A DNA stretch of 64,000 bases, taken from positions 186,001 through 250,000 of the forward strand of contig CAXUKO010000007.1 of assembly GCA_964251665.1 (NCBI GenBank), in the 5' to 3' direction. Under the pieces are notes generated by a model that saw nothing but the letters and a program-made list of their open reading frames with translations, made no database searches and was not told where the DNA came from. Made by a program: the position numbers and the translations under genes. Shown here one piece after another: positions 18,323 through 26,772 of the stretch. The DNA is from JBBQLG01 sp964251665. Lineage in GTDB: Bacteria; Bacteroidota; Bacteroidia; Cytophagales; Spirosomataceae. Numbering within the stretch: the first letter of the stretch is position 1; the number at the start of each line of letters is the position of its first letter.

Positions 18323-18569
18323 AGTGGTAAACAGTTATAGGATGGCACTACAATCACCTGCTAAAGACTAACTTGATTTAAGGTCCGGCAGTATCTCCAT
18401 CATACCTAAAGTCAATTTATCCTTACCATTGTCCTATAACATACAGAAAGGGATTTGTTCACAGGAATAAACCAAAAAGTTAGTTTACCCCGTTGCATGC
18501 CACCAAGACCGGGTAAATCCGGCCGCATTACTGATGGCGGTCCATCCGGGATGGCTGTTCCAAGCGATA

Positions 18570-19484
18570 TCAGATGGGCTTCTGGCCTTCCAGTTCTTTG
18601 ATCTGATAAGCGACGGAGTGGGCACCCGGTTCGGCACCAGCATTAATCCATTGGGCGTACTGGCGGGTGAAACTCGCACCATAGTAGAAAATCAGCGAGG
18701 AGTAGAAAACAAAGAGCAACACTAAAATGATGGCCCCCGACGAACCGTACAATGTCCGGACCGGGCTGTTAATCAGCAGCCGGTCCAGCACCTGCTCCCC
18801 CATCTCGACCAGTATCGCCGTAACCAGACCACCCACCCAAACCGCCTGCCACCGAATGCGGATATTGGGCAGGTACTTGAAAACGACCCCAAACCAAACG
18901 GTCAGGGCCAGCACCGACAAGGCATGCAACACGCCCTGCCTCGCCCATTCTACCGTATCAGCATTCAGGGCTACGTGCTCTTTCAGCATTGCCAGCGCCC
19001 GGTGCACCGCCATAGACGCCCCAAACAGCAGCCCCGTGAAGACAATGATGCCCAGCGCAACTACCTTATCGAGTAGGGCATACAGGAAGCGGCTCCGGGC
19101 AACAGGCTTCACATTCCAGAGCTGGTTGAGTGAGTTTTTAATAATGGCGAACAGCGTAGTCGATGCCAGCAGCAACACAACTACGGTCAGGATGGACAAC
19201 ACCGGACTGGAGCGCGGCTGCTGAAGATTCCGGGAAATATCCTGTAGCTGTTTGGCCCCCTGATAGCCGAACAGTTCGGCCAGTTTCCTGAATAGCTGCC
19301 CGCTAACCCATTGCTCGTTGCCCGTCAGCAGCCCGCCATACACCTGACTGAGAATAATAACGATGGGTGGCAGGGCAAAGAAGGTAAAAAAAGCCGTAGC
19401 AGCCGCCATCCGAATGGGGTCATTGGCTTTCAGATTCGTGAAAGCACGGGCAGCCAATTGAAAAACAGAAACAACTTTTTTCAC
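18570..19484 (-). CDS. YihY/virulence factor BrkB family membrane protein
   Basis: The 304-residue protein has about six hydrophobic helices: around 27-47 (AAATAFFTFFALPPIVIILS), 97-118, 138-160, 185-205, 218-238 and 250-275. The family hallmarks are the N-terminal NDPIRMAAATAFFTFFALPP segment and the C-terminal YGSSGAIILVLLFVFYSSLIFYYGASF region, written here as separate landmarks around 25-40 and 245-270. YihY/BrkB proteins are inner-membrane proteins whose biochemical role is unsettled (serum resistance and transport have been proposed). It appears monocistronic, with hairpins in the flanking gaps. Confidence 0.9.
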   Translation of the reverse strand: MKKVVSVFQLAARAFTNLKANDPIRMAAATAFFTFFALPPIVIILSQVYGGLLTGNEQWVSGQLFRKLAELFGYQGAKQLQDISRNLQQPRSSPVLSILTVVVLLLASTTLFAIIKNSLNQLWNVKPVARSRFLYALLDKVVALGIIVFTGLLFGASMAVHRALAMLKEHVALNADTVEWARQGVLHALSVLALTVWFGVVFKYLPNIRIRWQAVWVGGLVTAILVEMGEQVLDRLLINSPVRTLYGSSGAIILVLLFVFYSSLIFYYGASFTRQYAQWINAGAEPGAHSVAYQIKELEGQKPI

Positions 19485-19711
19485 AATCCGTGGCAGAACA
19501 ATCTACGACACTAACGGTCAGGCAAGCCGCATAGTTTTAGGTCCACCATTCTCAACCAGCTTACCCCCTATTTACCGATCAGGAGATCAATTATTAGCAG
19601 CACATGCACGTCACCTCCGTGGACATCAACCCCTGTTGCATCCACATAGCGTATCTATAATTCGGTCTGTTGTCTTGACTGTAACGCAATACTTACAGTA
19701 GTCAAAACGCA

Positions 19712-19740
19712 CAAACCCCAGCGGATGAGGCCGGGGTTTG
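19712..19740. terminator. Hairpin with 8-bp stem
   Basis: CAAACCCC (19712-19719) pairs with GGGGTTTG (19733-19740). On the minus strand it is followed by TGTGCGTTTT. It may be a terminator or a structured leader for the short gene at 19849. The purpose is uncertain because the nearest minus-strand gene ends far away. Confidence 0.4.
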
Positions 19741-19848
19741 AAGCATATGGCTAAATAAGTAAATTGCAGTGCTGATCAACTGTTTGCAGCAGCCGATCAG
19801 CTCGGAGGCACACCCGGAGGTGTATGCCTACTTCCTCATACTCAAAAC

Positions 19849-20001
19849 ATGAACGACCATGCAGAGAGCAAAGATGAGTGCTTTAGTACGACGAATACTA
19901 AAGTGGCTCAAAACGTATCAGCCATTGATCCAAACGATCTTTGGTGTGATACGGACTGGCTTTTCGATGTTGATGTCTTGGCATCGACACCTCTAAGCTA
20001 G
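19849..20001 (+). CDS. Possible small acidic peptide, 50 residues
   Basis: From an ATG at 19849 the frame reads 50 codons to TAG. The product is acidic and hydrophilic at the N-terminus (MNDHAESKDECFSTTN), with an Asp/Trp-rich second half (DPNDLWCDTDWLFDVDV) ending in ASTPLS. It has two cysteines and no signal peptide. A stable hairpin with six Ts follows the stop by 12 bp, which is the main reason to believe in a transcript. I do not recognise a family. It could be a small protein, a peptide precursor, or part of a non-coding RNA; no peptide-modifying enzyme is adjacent. Confidence 0.35.
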   Translation: MNDHAESKDECFSTTNTKVAQNVSAIDPNDLWCDTDWLFDVDVLASTPLS

Positions 20002-20013
20002 TTTCTTGAACGG

Positions 20014-20045
20014 CGCTTCACCCTGCCAGGGGTGGGGCGTTTTTT
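20014..20045 (+). terminator. Rho-independent terminator
   Basis: An 11-pair stem (20014-20024 with 20029-20039, several G-T pairs on the DNA letters) has a 4-base loop and is followed by a run of six Ts (20040-20045). It closes whatever transcript covers 19849-20001. Confidence 0.7.
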
Positions 20046-20310
20046 GTCCTGAATTCAGAACAAATATAACTTGAAAAGCAATACTTTTCAAGTTCTGAAA
20101 AAGATTTTTTCGTCGACCTCCTTGCTTTTATCAAAAATACTTTTTCTGGCCGCATCAGACTTGCCTTACAGCTTTGGCGAGTTATTCTCAGACAAACCGC
20201 TGAAGTTTACCCCCGTTCGCAGTAAAGTGCAAAAACAGGCCAACAGTCAAAATAACAGATTTTCAAGAGTGTGAAGCTATTTTAGAGATTTGCTTACTGA
20301 CTTACCACTT

Positions 20311-21033
20311 TTACTTCAATGCAAACAGGTCCGTTACACCAAGGGTGCGTTTGGTTAAAAACCCCTCGCCGAACGTTGACCCGATCATGTGGCCATGTTC
20401 GCGGGAGCGAGCTTCCAGAAAATTAAGGAATGCCTCACCCGAGATATACGTCTGCGGCTCATTGTTGTTGGGATCGGCCGAAAAAAACTGACTTGTATAC
20501 GCCTGAATCGCGGCCAGTTTCTGGGGCCAGTACGGTGTAATATCAACCACAAAATCGGGTTTGAGGGTACGGTCCTGAATAAAATGATACACAAACGAGG
20601 GACGGTGAGCCTCCTGCACCTGACCGTCGCGGCTGGTTTCGATCATGCGCAGGCCCGCGTAAAAACAGGCATCAATCACAAGCTGCGCAGCCCGGCCGTG
20701 GTCGGGATGGCGTTCTTCGGGGGCATTCGTGATCACGATTGTGGGCCGGTAGTGACGGATAACGGCAATCAACGCCCGTTGATGAGTTTCGTCGTTTCGG
20801 AAAAAGCCGTCCGCAAAACCCATATTTTCCCGAGCGGATAACTGCATAATCCGGGACCCTTCGGCGGCTTCCTGCGCCCTGATCTCGGGGGTACCCCGCG
20901 TACCGAGTTCACCCCGCGTCAGATCGACTGCGGCCACTGTTTTACCCTGTGCCACGAGCGATAACAGCGTACCGGCACAAGACATTTCAATATCATCGGG
21001 GTGAGCCGCAATGGCTAATACGTCCACATTCAT
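20311..21033 (-). CDS. bshB1: Bacillithiol biosynthesis deacetylase BshB1
   Basis: About 240 residues, PIG-L/LmbE deacetylase fold. The zinc-site motif AHPDDIE lies near the N-terminus, HPDH follows in the middle (EERHPDHGRAA) and a HGHMIG motif lies near the C-terminus. The closing GEGFLTKRTLGV is typical of BshB1, which removes the acetyl group from GlcNAc-malate in bacillithiol synthesis. Bacteroidota commonly carry this enzyme. The start at 21033 (MNVDVLAIAAHPDD) matches the usual family start. A further ATG at 21045 would add four residues and leave a leader of only about 13 bases from the promoter at 21065-21097. The genes for the other two steps are not in this window. Confidence 0.88.
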   Translation of the reverse strand: MNVDVLAIAAHPDDIEMSCAGTLLSLVAQGKTVAAVDLTRGELGTRGTPEIRAQEAAEGSRIMQLSARENMGFADGFFRNDETHQRALIAVIRHYRPTIVITNAPEERHPDHGRAAQLVIDACFYAGLRMIETSRDGQVQEAHRPSFVYHFIQDRTLKPDFVVDITPYWPQKLAAIQAYTSQFFSADPNNNEPQTYISGEAFLNFLEARSREHGHMIGSTFGEGFLTKRTLGVTDLFALK

Positions 21034-21064
21034 ACTAAACAGCAAGTTGAGTTGATTTACGGGG

Positions 21065-21097
21065 CAAAACTACTGCGATTTAGGACGAAGTACGAAA
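21065..21097 (-). promoter_or_regulatory. Predicted Bacteroidota-type promoter for bshB1
   Basis: On the minus strand TTTC (complement of 21094-21097) is separated by 21 bases from TAGTTTTG (complement of 21065-21072), a perfect match to the TAnnTTTG -7 element. The predicted start of transcription, about 21058, gives a leader of about 25 bases before the ATG at 21033. Confidence 0.55.
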
Positions 21098-21247
21098 CGA
21101 ATCTGTCTTATCTTGCGGTCATAAACCACCGTAACGGCTCCTGTATCAGTGCGCTCACAGGAGCCACCGGCCTCAGCATTAGCCGAAGGTTAGTACTCAT
21201 CTTAGTCTCGACACCCTTAAACAGCCGTCAACTTTCTCCTATTCCGA

Positions 21248-22261
21248 ATGTACAAAGCCCTTGCCCTGCAACTCACCTGCCAGACTGTAAATCACTGTTC
21301 CACGCGGGAAGAAGCCGAGAATCAGATGCTTCAGTCCCTCCACCGCATCGAACAAACGCTGGATGCGTCCATTAATGCCATCGGGCGTGATACCCTGCTC
21401 GTTACAGTGCCGGAACACTTCCTGACCGGGGCTCCCACCACCGAAACCCTGGACGAATGGCGCGAAAAAGCCGCTTTGGAAATCGACGGGCCGGTGTACG
21501 AAGCCATCAGCGCCATGACACAGCGGCTGAAAATCTATTTTGCAGGGAACGCATACGAACAGGACCCGCACTTCCCCGAACTCTATTTCCAGACCAGTTT
21601 CCTGATTGGTCCGACGGGCAATTTACTGCTGCGCTACCGGCGGCTCAACGCCCTGAACGCGCCCACACCCCACGATGTGTGGGCCTATTACCTCGAAGCC
21701 TATGGCTACGACGCTATATTTCCGGTGGTGAAAACCAACATTGGTAATCTGGCCTGCATTGCCTCCGAAGACATGCTCTACCCTGAAGTAGCCCGCTGTC
21801 TGGCCATGCGGGGGGCTGAAGTGCTGCTGCATTCGTCGGCGGATAACAGCAGTCCCCTCCTGATGCCGGGCCGGGTAGCCAAACAGGCACGGGCGGCCGA
21901 AAACGGCCTGTTCATTGTCTCGGCTAATTCGGCAGGGCAGGTGGGTGGTGCGCTGCCGGGCCACTCGGCCGATGGCGGTTCGCTGGTGGTCGATTACCGG
22001 GGTCTCCCCCTCGCCGAAGCAGGTCCCGGCGAAAGCCTGGTCGCTCATGCCGATATTGATCTGGAAGCCCTGCGTCAGCACCGTCAGCGCCCGGCGGCTA
22101 CCAACCGGCTGGCCCGCCAACGGTTCGAACTCTACGCCGACAGCTACACCGACCACAGTTTTTACCCCCCCAATACGCTGCTGGCTGACGCCCCCGACCG
22201 CACTCATTTCAGCCGTACGCAGCAGGAAGTAATTGAGAAGTTAAAGCGGGAAGTATTTTGA
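21248..22261 (+). CDS. Nitrilase-superfamily protein with substituted catalytic residues
   Basis: The 337-residue protein has a carbon-nitrogen hydrolase fold throughout: the Glu of the triad in TVPEHFLTG (Glu57), the central region GPTGNLLLRYRRLNAL (about 120-135) and the elbow region IGNLACIASEDMLYPEVAR (about 165-183). In active members the second site reads YRK and the third C-Y/W-D/E-x-x-F-P-E. Here the lysine is Arg, and the residue aligned with the nucleophile is Ser (SEDMLYPE). A cysteine three residues earlier does not align with it. If so, it may be a non-catalytic homologue or use another mechanism. The alignment is by eye. It stands alone, followed by a tandem-repeat hairpin. Confidence 0.8.
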   Translation: MYKALALQLTCQTVNHCSTREEAENQMLQSLHRIEQTLDASINAIGRDTLLVTVPEHFLTGAPTTETLDEWREKAALEIDGPVYEAISAMTQRLKIYFAGNAYEQDPHFPELYFQTSFLIGPTGNLLLRYRRLNALNAPTPHDVWAYYLEAYGYDAIFPVVKTNIGNLACIASEDMLYPEVARCLAMRGAEVLLHSSADNSSPLLMPGRVAKQARAAENGLFIVSANSAGQVGGALPGHSADGGSLVVDYRGLPLAEAGPGESLVAHADIDLEALRQHRQRPAATNRLARQRFELYADSYTDHSFYPPNTLLADAPDRTHFSRTQQEVIEKLKREVF

Positions 22262-22284
22262 TTGGCTTGCTGAGGGATTGAAGG

Positions 22285-22402
22285 GTTGAATGTTTGAGTG
22301 ATTGAATGTTTGAGTGATTGAATGTTTGAGTGATTGAATGGGTAAGGAGTATTGATTTATAAGCGGGTTAATTGAGCCTATTCAATCACTCAATCATTCA
22401 AC
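22285..22402. repeat. Tandem 16-bp repeats with an inverted copy
   Basis: Three exact copies of TTGAATGTTTGAGTGA (22286-22301, 22302-22317, 22318-22333) and a partial fourth are followed by an inverted copy at 22381-22402 that matches 22285-22306 with one mismatch. The block lies between the nitrilase-like gene and the Mo-hydroxylase operon. A looser block of the same TGAGTGAATGAGT kind lies at about 63727-63839. Confidence 0.85.
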
Positions 22403-22481
22403 AAGTCAATCCTTCAATTCCTCCCCCTTGCCTTCCTGCCGGAAAATCACAAACTTTGAGGTACGATAACTCGCTAGCTCA

Positions 22482-22970
22482 ATGACACCCATCTCCCTGA
22501 CAATCAACGGTAAAAAACGCACCTTTACCGCCGACCCACAAATGCCACTCCTGTGGGCCGTCCGCGACGTCGTCGGCCTGAAAGGGTCTAAATTTGGCTG
22601 TGGCATCGGCCAATGTGGCGCCTGCACCATGCACGTCGACGGTAAAGCCGTACGTACCTGCATTTTGCCGGTGTCGGAAGCCGTCGGCAAAAAGATTACC
22701 ACCATTGAAGGCGTCGGTACCGAAGCCCATCTCCATCCGGTTCAGCAAGCCTGGATTGCCGAGCAGGTACCGCAATGCGGTTACTGCCAAACGGGTCAGA
22801 TCATGTCGGCCGTAGCGCTGCTCAAAAACAAGCCTAACCCAACCGATGCCGACATTGATACGGCCATGAGTGGCAACATCTGCCGGTGTGGTACGTACCC
22901 GCGCATTCGTAAAGCCATTCATACCGCATCGGGCCTGATGCACGACACCTCAACTTCCCGGAAAGCATGA
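22482..22970 (+). CDS. (2Fe-2S)-binding subunit of a molybdenum hydroxylase (IorA/CoxS-like)
   Basis: The 162-residue small subunit carries two [2Fe-2S] clusters and passes electrons from the molybdenum site of its partner. The N-terminal plant-ferredoxin cluster uses Cys40, Cys45, Cys48 and Cys60 (CGIGQCGAC). The C-terminal helical cluster uses Cys99, Cys102, Cys134 and Cys136 (CGYC and CRC). It overlaps the large subunit gene by 4 bp (22967-22970). The absence of a FAD-subunit gene and the two-subunit layout match isoquinoline-1-oxidoreductase-type enzymes. This subunit has no signal peptide, so it presumably leaves the cytoplasm bound to the Tat-exported partner (known for related enzymes, inferred here). 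Confidence 0.93.
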   Translation: MTPISLTINGKKRTFTADPQMPLLWAVRDVVGLKGSKFGCGIGQCGACTMHVDGKAVRTCILPVSEAVGKKITTIEGVGTEAHLHPVQQAWIAEQVPQCGYCQTGQIMSAVALLKNKPNPTDADIDTAMSGNICRCGTYPRIRKAIHTASGLMHDTSTSRKA

Positions 22971-25132
22971 AACCACAAAAAACACCGGCTGTCGACCGCC
23001 GTTCATTTCTGAAAGTAGGTGGTTTTGCGGCTACATCGCTGGTATTAGGGATCGGTCAGGCTGAAGCCGCTACCGGGCTAACCAACCTAAGCGGACTTCC
23101 AAAAACGCTCGTTTCGCTGGAAGTCAACCCGCTGATTATCCTCGAAAACAGCGGTAAAATTATCCTGATGGCCCATAAGCCCGAAATCGGGCAGGGTACC
23201 TACCAGTCGATGCCGCTACTGGTGGCCGAAGAACTGGAAGTTTCCCTGGAACAGGTTGAAATTCGGCAGGCCCCTGCCGATAAAAAGTACGGTAACATGG
23301 GCGTGGGAGGCAGTTACAGCGTCCGGGGTGAGTGGACCAACCTGCGTAAGGCTGGTGCTACCGCCCGGGAGATGCTCACGCAGGCAGCCGCACAAACCTG
23401 GAAGGTACCCGTTAGCGAGTGCTACGCCAGCAAAGGGACCATCATCCACAAACCAACCGGTAAGAGCCTACCCTACGGCGACCTGACCGAGATTGCCAAA
23501 ACCCTCCCCGTCCCGAAAGAGCCCAAACTGAAAGAAGCCAAAGACTTTAAGCTGATCGGCAAAGTCAGTAAGCGGCCTGATATTCCGGCTAAAGTTACGG
23601 GGACGGCCAAGTTTGGTATCGACGTCGAGGTACCGAATATGCTGTACGCGTCTGTGGAGCGGGCACCGGTGTTCGGCGCTACGCTGAAATCGTTCGACGC
23701 TACGGCGGCCAAGAAAGTACCCGGTGTTCGGCAGGTAGTAGCCGCCGAGCGGAAGATGTATAAGAATACCTACCCCGGCGTAGCCGGACTGGCCGATAAC
23801 TACTGGGCTGCCTTGCAGGGACGCCGACTCTTGAAAGTCGATTGGGACAACGGCGCGTTCGGTTCGCTGGATTCGGCCAAACTAACCGCCCAGTTCAAAC
23901 AACTCAGCGAAACCGAAGGCCATATCGATACGCAAAAAGGTGATTTCGATACCGCTTTTGCCGGATCAGCTAAAAAGGTAGAAGCAGCCTACGAACTTCC
24001 CTTTGCGGCCCATGCTCCAATGGAGCCTCAAAACTGTGTGGCCTCGGTGGTGGGCGATACAGCCGAAATCTGGACCTCTACCCAGTTGCCCGAGGACGTT
24101 CAGAAGGAAACAGCGAAGTACCTGGACATCAAACCCGAAAATGTAACGGTCCACATCATGTTTGTGGGTGGCGGCTTCGGTCGACGCCTGTTTCTGGATC
24201 AGGTGCTTGAGGCCGTTAATTTGTCCAAGCAGGTCAAGCGCCCGGTAAAAGTGGTCTGGACACGCGAAGACGATATGGCGGGTGGCCCTTTCCGGCCAGC
24301 TACCTACAGCGTACTAAAAGCGGGTTTCGATGCAGCGGGCAAACCTGTAGCCTTTCAGCATAAGGTGGTGGCCCCCTCCATTTCCGACAGTATGTTCGGT
24401 AGTAAAGACCCCGCGAAACGGCAGGATGATGGGGCTATGGAAGGCCTGAAAGAAGCACCTTACGAAATTCCGAACCTGAAGTTAAACAATGTCTTTGCCG
24501 ACGTGCCCATGCCGATGGGCTGGTGGCGGGCGGTATATTCGTCCACGACCTGCTTCGCCCACGAGAGCTTCGTCGATGAGATGGCCCATGCCGTTGGACA
24601 GGACCCGATGGATTTCCGGCTGAGTCTGATCCACGAAAATACCCGCATGAAAACCTTGCTCACTTTCCTGCGCGATAAAAGTGACTGGGATAAGCCCCTA
24701 CCCGCCGGCTGGAGCAAGGGTGTGGCGCTCTGGCAGTTTTTTGCCGGGCAAGCGGGTCATGTGGTCTACGTCTCTAAGAGCTCAAAAGGCATCAAGATTG
24801 AGAAGATTGTAGCGGCTATCGACTGCGGTACGGCGGTTAACCCCGACAACGTGCGCTCGCAGGTGGAAGGCGGTACAGTAATGGCCCTGTCGGCCGCGCT
24901 AAAAAATGAATTGATGTTTACGGAAGGGCGGGCGCAGCAAACAAACTTCCACGACTACCAGATGACGCGGATCAACGAGACGCCCCCCATTGTGGTACAT
25001 ATTCTACCCAGTACCGAAGATCCCATTGGCGTGGGTGAACCCGGTTTACCACCAGCCGCTCCGGCGTTGGCCAATGCCATTTTTGCCGCCACGGGTAACC
25101 GTATTCGTAAGCTGCCGTTTACGTTGAGTTGA
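22967..25132 (+). CDS. Molybdopterin-binding subunit of a Mo hydroxylase (IorB-like, Tat-exported)
   Basis: The 721-residue large subunit is of the aldehyde oxidase/xanthine dehydrogenase molybdenum-binding class. A twin-arginine signal (DRRSFLKVGGFAATSLVLG, 10-28) directs export. Cofactor contacts include GGGFGRR (about 401) and the catalytic-glutamate motif GVGEPGLPP (Glu691). The oxidised substrate cannot be inferred; aldehydes and N-heterocycles are both typical. Relatives bind molybdopterin cytosine dinucleotide, which is made by MocA and matured by XdhC. Both are encoded about 7 kb away at 32335-33946. A strong terminator at 25208-25257 ends the two-gene operon. Confidence 0.93.
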   Translation: MKPQKTPAVDRRSFLKVGGFAATSLVLGIGQAEAATGLTNLSGLPKTLVSLEVNPLIILENSGKIILMAHKPEIGQGTYQSMPLLVAEELEVSLEQVEIRQAPADKKYGNMGVGGSYSVRGEWTNLRKAGATAREMLTQAAAQTWKVPVSECYASKGTIIHKPTGKSLPYGDLTEIAKTLPVPKEPKLKEAKDFKLIGKVSKRPDIPAKVTGTAKFGIDVEVPNMLYASVERAPVFGATLKSFDATAAKKVPGVRQVVAAERKMYKNTYPGVAGLADNYWAALQGRRLLKVDWDNGAFGSLDSAKLTAQFKQLSETEGHIDTQKGDFDTAFAGSAKKVEAAYELPFAAHAPMEPQNCVASVVGDTAEIWTSTQLPEDVQKETAKYLDIKPENVTVHIMFVGGGFGRRLFLDQVLEAVNLSKQVKRPVKVVWTREDDMAGGPFRPATYSVLKAGFDAAGKPVAFQHKVVAPSISDSMFGSKDPAKRQDDGAMEGLKEAPYEIPNLKLNNVFADVPMPMGWWRAVYSSTTCFAHESFVDEMAHAVGQDPMDFRLSLIHENTRMKTLLTFLRDKSDWDKPLPAGWSKGVALWQFFAGQAGHVVYVSKSSKGIKIEKIVAAIDCGTAVNPDNVRSQVEGGTVMALSAALKNELMFTEGRAQQTNFHDYQMTRINETPPIVVHILPSTEDPIGVGEPGLPPAAPALANAIFAATGNRIRKLPFTLS

Positions 25133-25207
25133 TAAATACTGCGCGGCTAAGTCGCTGAAGACAACTGACTTCGCTGTTAGCATTGATTGCGACGGTATTA
25201 CTGGTTT

Positions 25208-25257
25208 ATAAAACTCCCGTTTATGATCGCCATTGGTGATATAAACGGGAGTTTTAT
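25208..25257 (+). terminator. Rho-independent terminator of the Mo-hydroxylase operon
   Basis: A perfect 17-bp stem (25208-25224 with 25241-25257) encloses a 16-base loop and ends in GTTTTATTAT. It lies 75 bp past the large-subunit stop, and argues against an upstream start at 25187 for the next gene. Confidence 0.85.
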
Positions 25258-25321
25258 TATTACTTTAGCTTACCCAGATTTAATACTCCTCCGAAGTAGC
25301 CATCAGCCTACACTATCATTC

Positions 25322-26683
25322 ATGTCTGACAACAGCCCACCGCCTGCGTCATCCCTCACGTCTGACGAGCAGGACAAGCTTCGGGAATTAACCACCCAGA
25401 GCTGGAACCTCGAATTAGCCATTTCCGGGGTTGCGATGTTCGCCATTCTGCAATTGCCCGACCTGCTCGAATCGGCGTTTAGCTCCCTCCGGTTTAATTA
25501 CATGACCCAAACCACTGGCGTAGCGGATATGTTACCGTCGCTGGCCTACAGCCTGATCCGGGCCACTTGTCACGTCCTGTTTACGGCTTTTCTGATCAAT
25601 TTTGTGATGCGGGCGTTTTGGGTGGGACTGGTGGGTCTCCTGGCCGTTTTTCCGTCGGGCATACGCTACGACCGTATTCCGTTCACCACACCCTATTCGC
25701 AGCAACGCCTTGCCGACGAGCTGGGGCCCCTGGACCGCTATATCCTCTGGCTCGACAAACGGTGTAACATCGTATTCGCGCTCGCCTTTCAGTTTGTCTT
25801 TTATCTGATCGTGGTGGCCCTGCTCTACGTGGTGGTGCTGGTGATCTACTTAGGTATTCAGCCCAATGTACCCACCGGCGTTTGGTTTGGGGTCAAAATT
25901 GCCTTAGGAGCACTGGTAGCGGTGTTCTACCTGGCCATTATTGTGCTAAATCTGAAAAAGGTAAAAGAAACACCCAGGGGCACTGAGTTAAATTACCGGT
26001 TAACGAAGTTTGGGCAAATGATGATGCTGGGCATGTATAAGCACACGTCCTACGTTACCAACACGTTTTACAGCAATATCCGGCCCGGCAAGCTGTTTCA
26101 AACGTTTGCCATTTTCATGCTGGTGTTTTTTGTGGTGTTCTTCATAGAGTACGCCAACGATCTATCCCGTGCCAACGGGCGGGCAACGCTTTTCAACAGC
26201 CGACACCTTTACTCAGCCCGTGTCGATAGTCTTTACATCGAGCCTACGGCCTACGATAACCAACGCCCCGAGGGTGCGTATGTCGGCGTGGCTTCCATCC
26301 AGTCAGACGTGATTCGGGAACCGTACCTGCGCCTGTTCATCGCCTATCCCAAAGCCCTAGACACGATCCTCAAGCAGGTTGCACCCGAACCAGTCTGGAG
26401 CGATACCCTATCAAGGCAGGCACGTCGGCAGCAGTATGCTATCTGGAGCAGCCAGCAGATCAATCGGATGATTCGTATCATCGTCAACGATTCGGTCTAC
26501 GCCCGGCCTGATCTTTTTTTTGCCAAAGCCGGCGTTCAGGAGCAACGCGGCTGGCAAACGGTGCTAGTGCCGGGCAATCTCAAAACGGGCCGTAACCTGC
26601 TCCGCGTGGCTCTGCAAGACCCCCGAAAAAAAGAAGCCGATGAGTTGGTGGCTATTCCGTTTTGGTACGTACCTGAGCCGTAA
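25322..26683 (+). CDS. Membrane protein of unknown function, 453 residues
   Basis: I do not recognise a family. I chose the ATG at 25322 (MSDNSPPPASS) because the longer frame from 25187 would run through a terminator hairpin. About five membrane helices can be seen: near 31-52 (AISGVAMFAILQLPDLL), 83-112, 148-177, 190-213 and 263-282 (QTFAIFMLVFFVVFFIEY). The C-terminal 170 residues are soluble, rich in Arg/Tyr and without cysteines, and probably lie outside the cytoplasm. It sits between two terminators, so it is transcribed alone. Confidence 0.8.
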   Translation: MSDNSPPPASSLTSDEQDKLRELTTQSWNLELAISGVAMFAILQLPDLLESAFSSLRFNYMTQTTGVADMLPSLAYSLIRATCHVLFTAFLINFVMRAFWVGLVGLLAVFPSGIRYDRIPFTTPYSQQRLADELGPLDRYILWLDKRCNIVFALAFQFVFYLIVVALLYVVVLVIYLGIQPNVPTGVWFGVKIALGALVAVFYLAIIVLNLKKVKETPRGTELNYRLTKFGQMMMLGMYKHTSYVTNTFYSNIRPGKLFQTFAIFMLVFFVVFFIEYANDLSRANGRATLFNSRHLYSARVDSLYIEPTAYDNQRPEGAYVGVASIQSDVIREPYLRLFIAYPKALDTILKQVAPEPVWSDTLSRQARRQQYAIWSSQQINRMIRIIVNDSVYARPDLFFAKAGVQEQRGWQTVLVPGNLKTGRNLLRVALQDPRKKEADELVAIPFWYVPEP

Positions 26684-26726
26684 TTTACCTGCTCGCGGGT
26701 TAGCCACATACACCCGCTAAGTGCAC

Positions 26727-26762
26727 AAAAAGCGGCTCCTGACAGGTCAGGAGCCGCTTTTT
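26727..26762. terminator. Bidirectional terminator
   Basis: A perfect 17-bp stem (26727-26743 with 26746-26762) has five As on one side and five Ts on the other, so it can act in both directions. It lies between the membrane-protein gene (stop 26683) and the convergent restriction gene (stop 26773). Confidence 0.9.
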
Positions 26763-26772
26763 ATTTAGACCG

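Larger units (their letters stand above)
19485..20310. other. 826-bp interval with hairpins and one short candidate gene
   Basis: No long frame with a credible start was found. The interval holds a hairpin at 19712-19740, a short frame at 19849-20001 followed by a terminator at 20014-20045, and an AT-rich tract (about 20047-20310). A 67-codon frame in that tract begins with TTG and shows no family features. Confidence 0.6.

Noticed and set aside
20071..20274. A 67-codon plus frame in an AT-rich tract
   Set aside because: It begins with TTG, starts just after a terminator, and its sequence shows no family or composition typical of the neighbours.
22285..22402. Possible CRISPR array at the 16-bp repeats
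   Set aside because: The repeats are directly adjacent without spacers, and no cas gene is present.
25187..25321. An N-terminal extension of the membrane-protein gene
   Set aside because: It would run through a 17-bp-stem terminator and adds no recognised signal. The ATG at 25322 is a better start.
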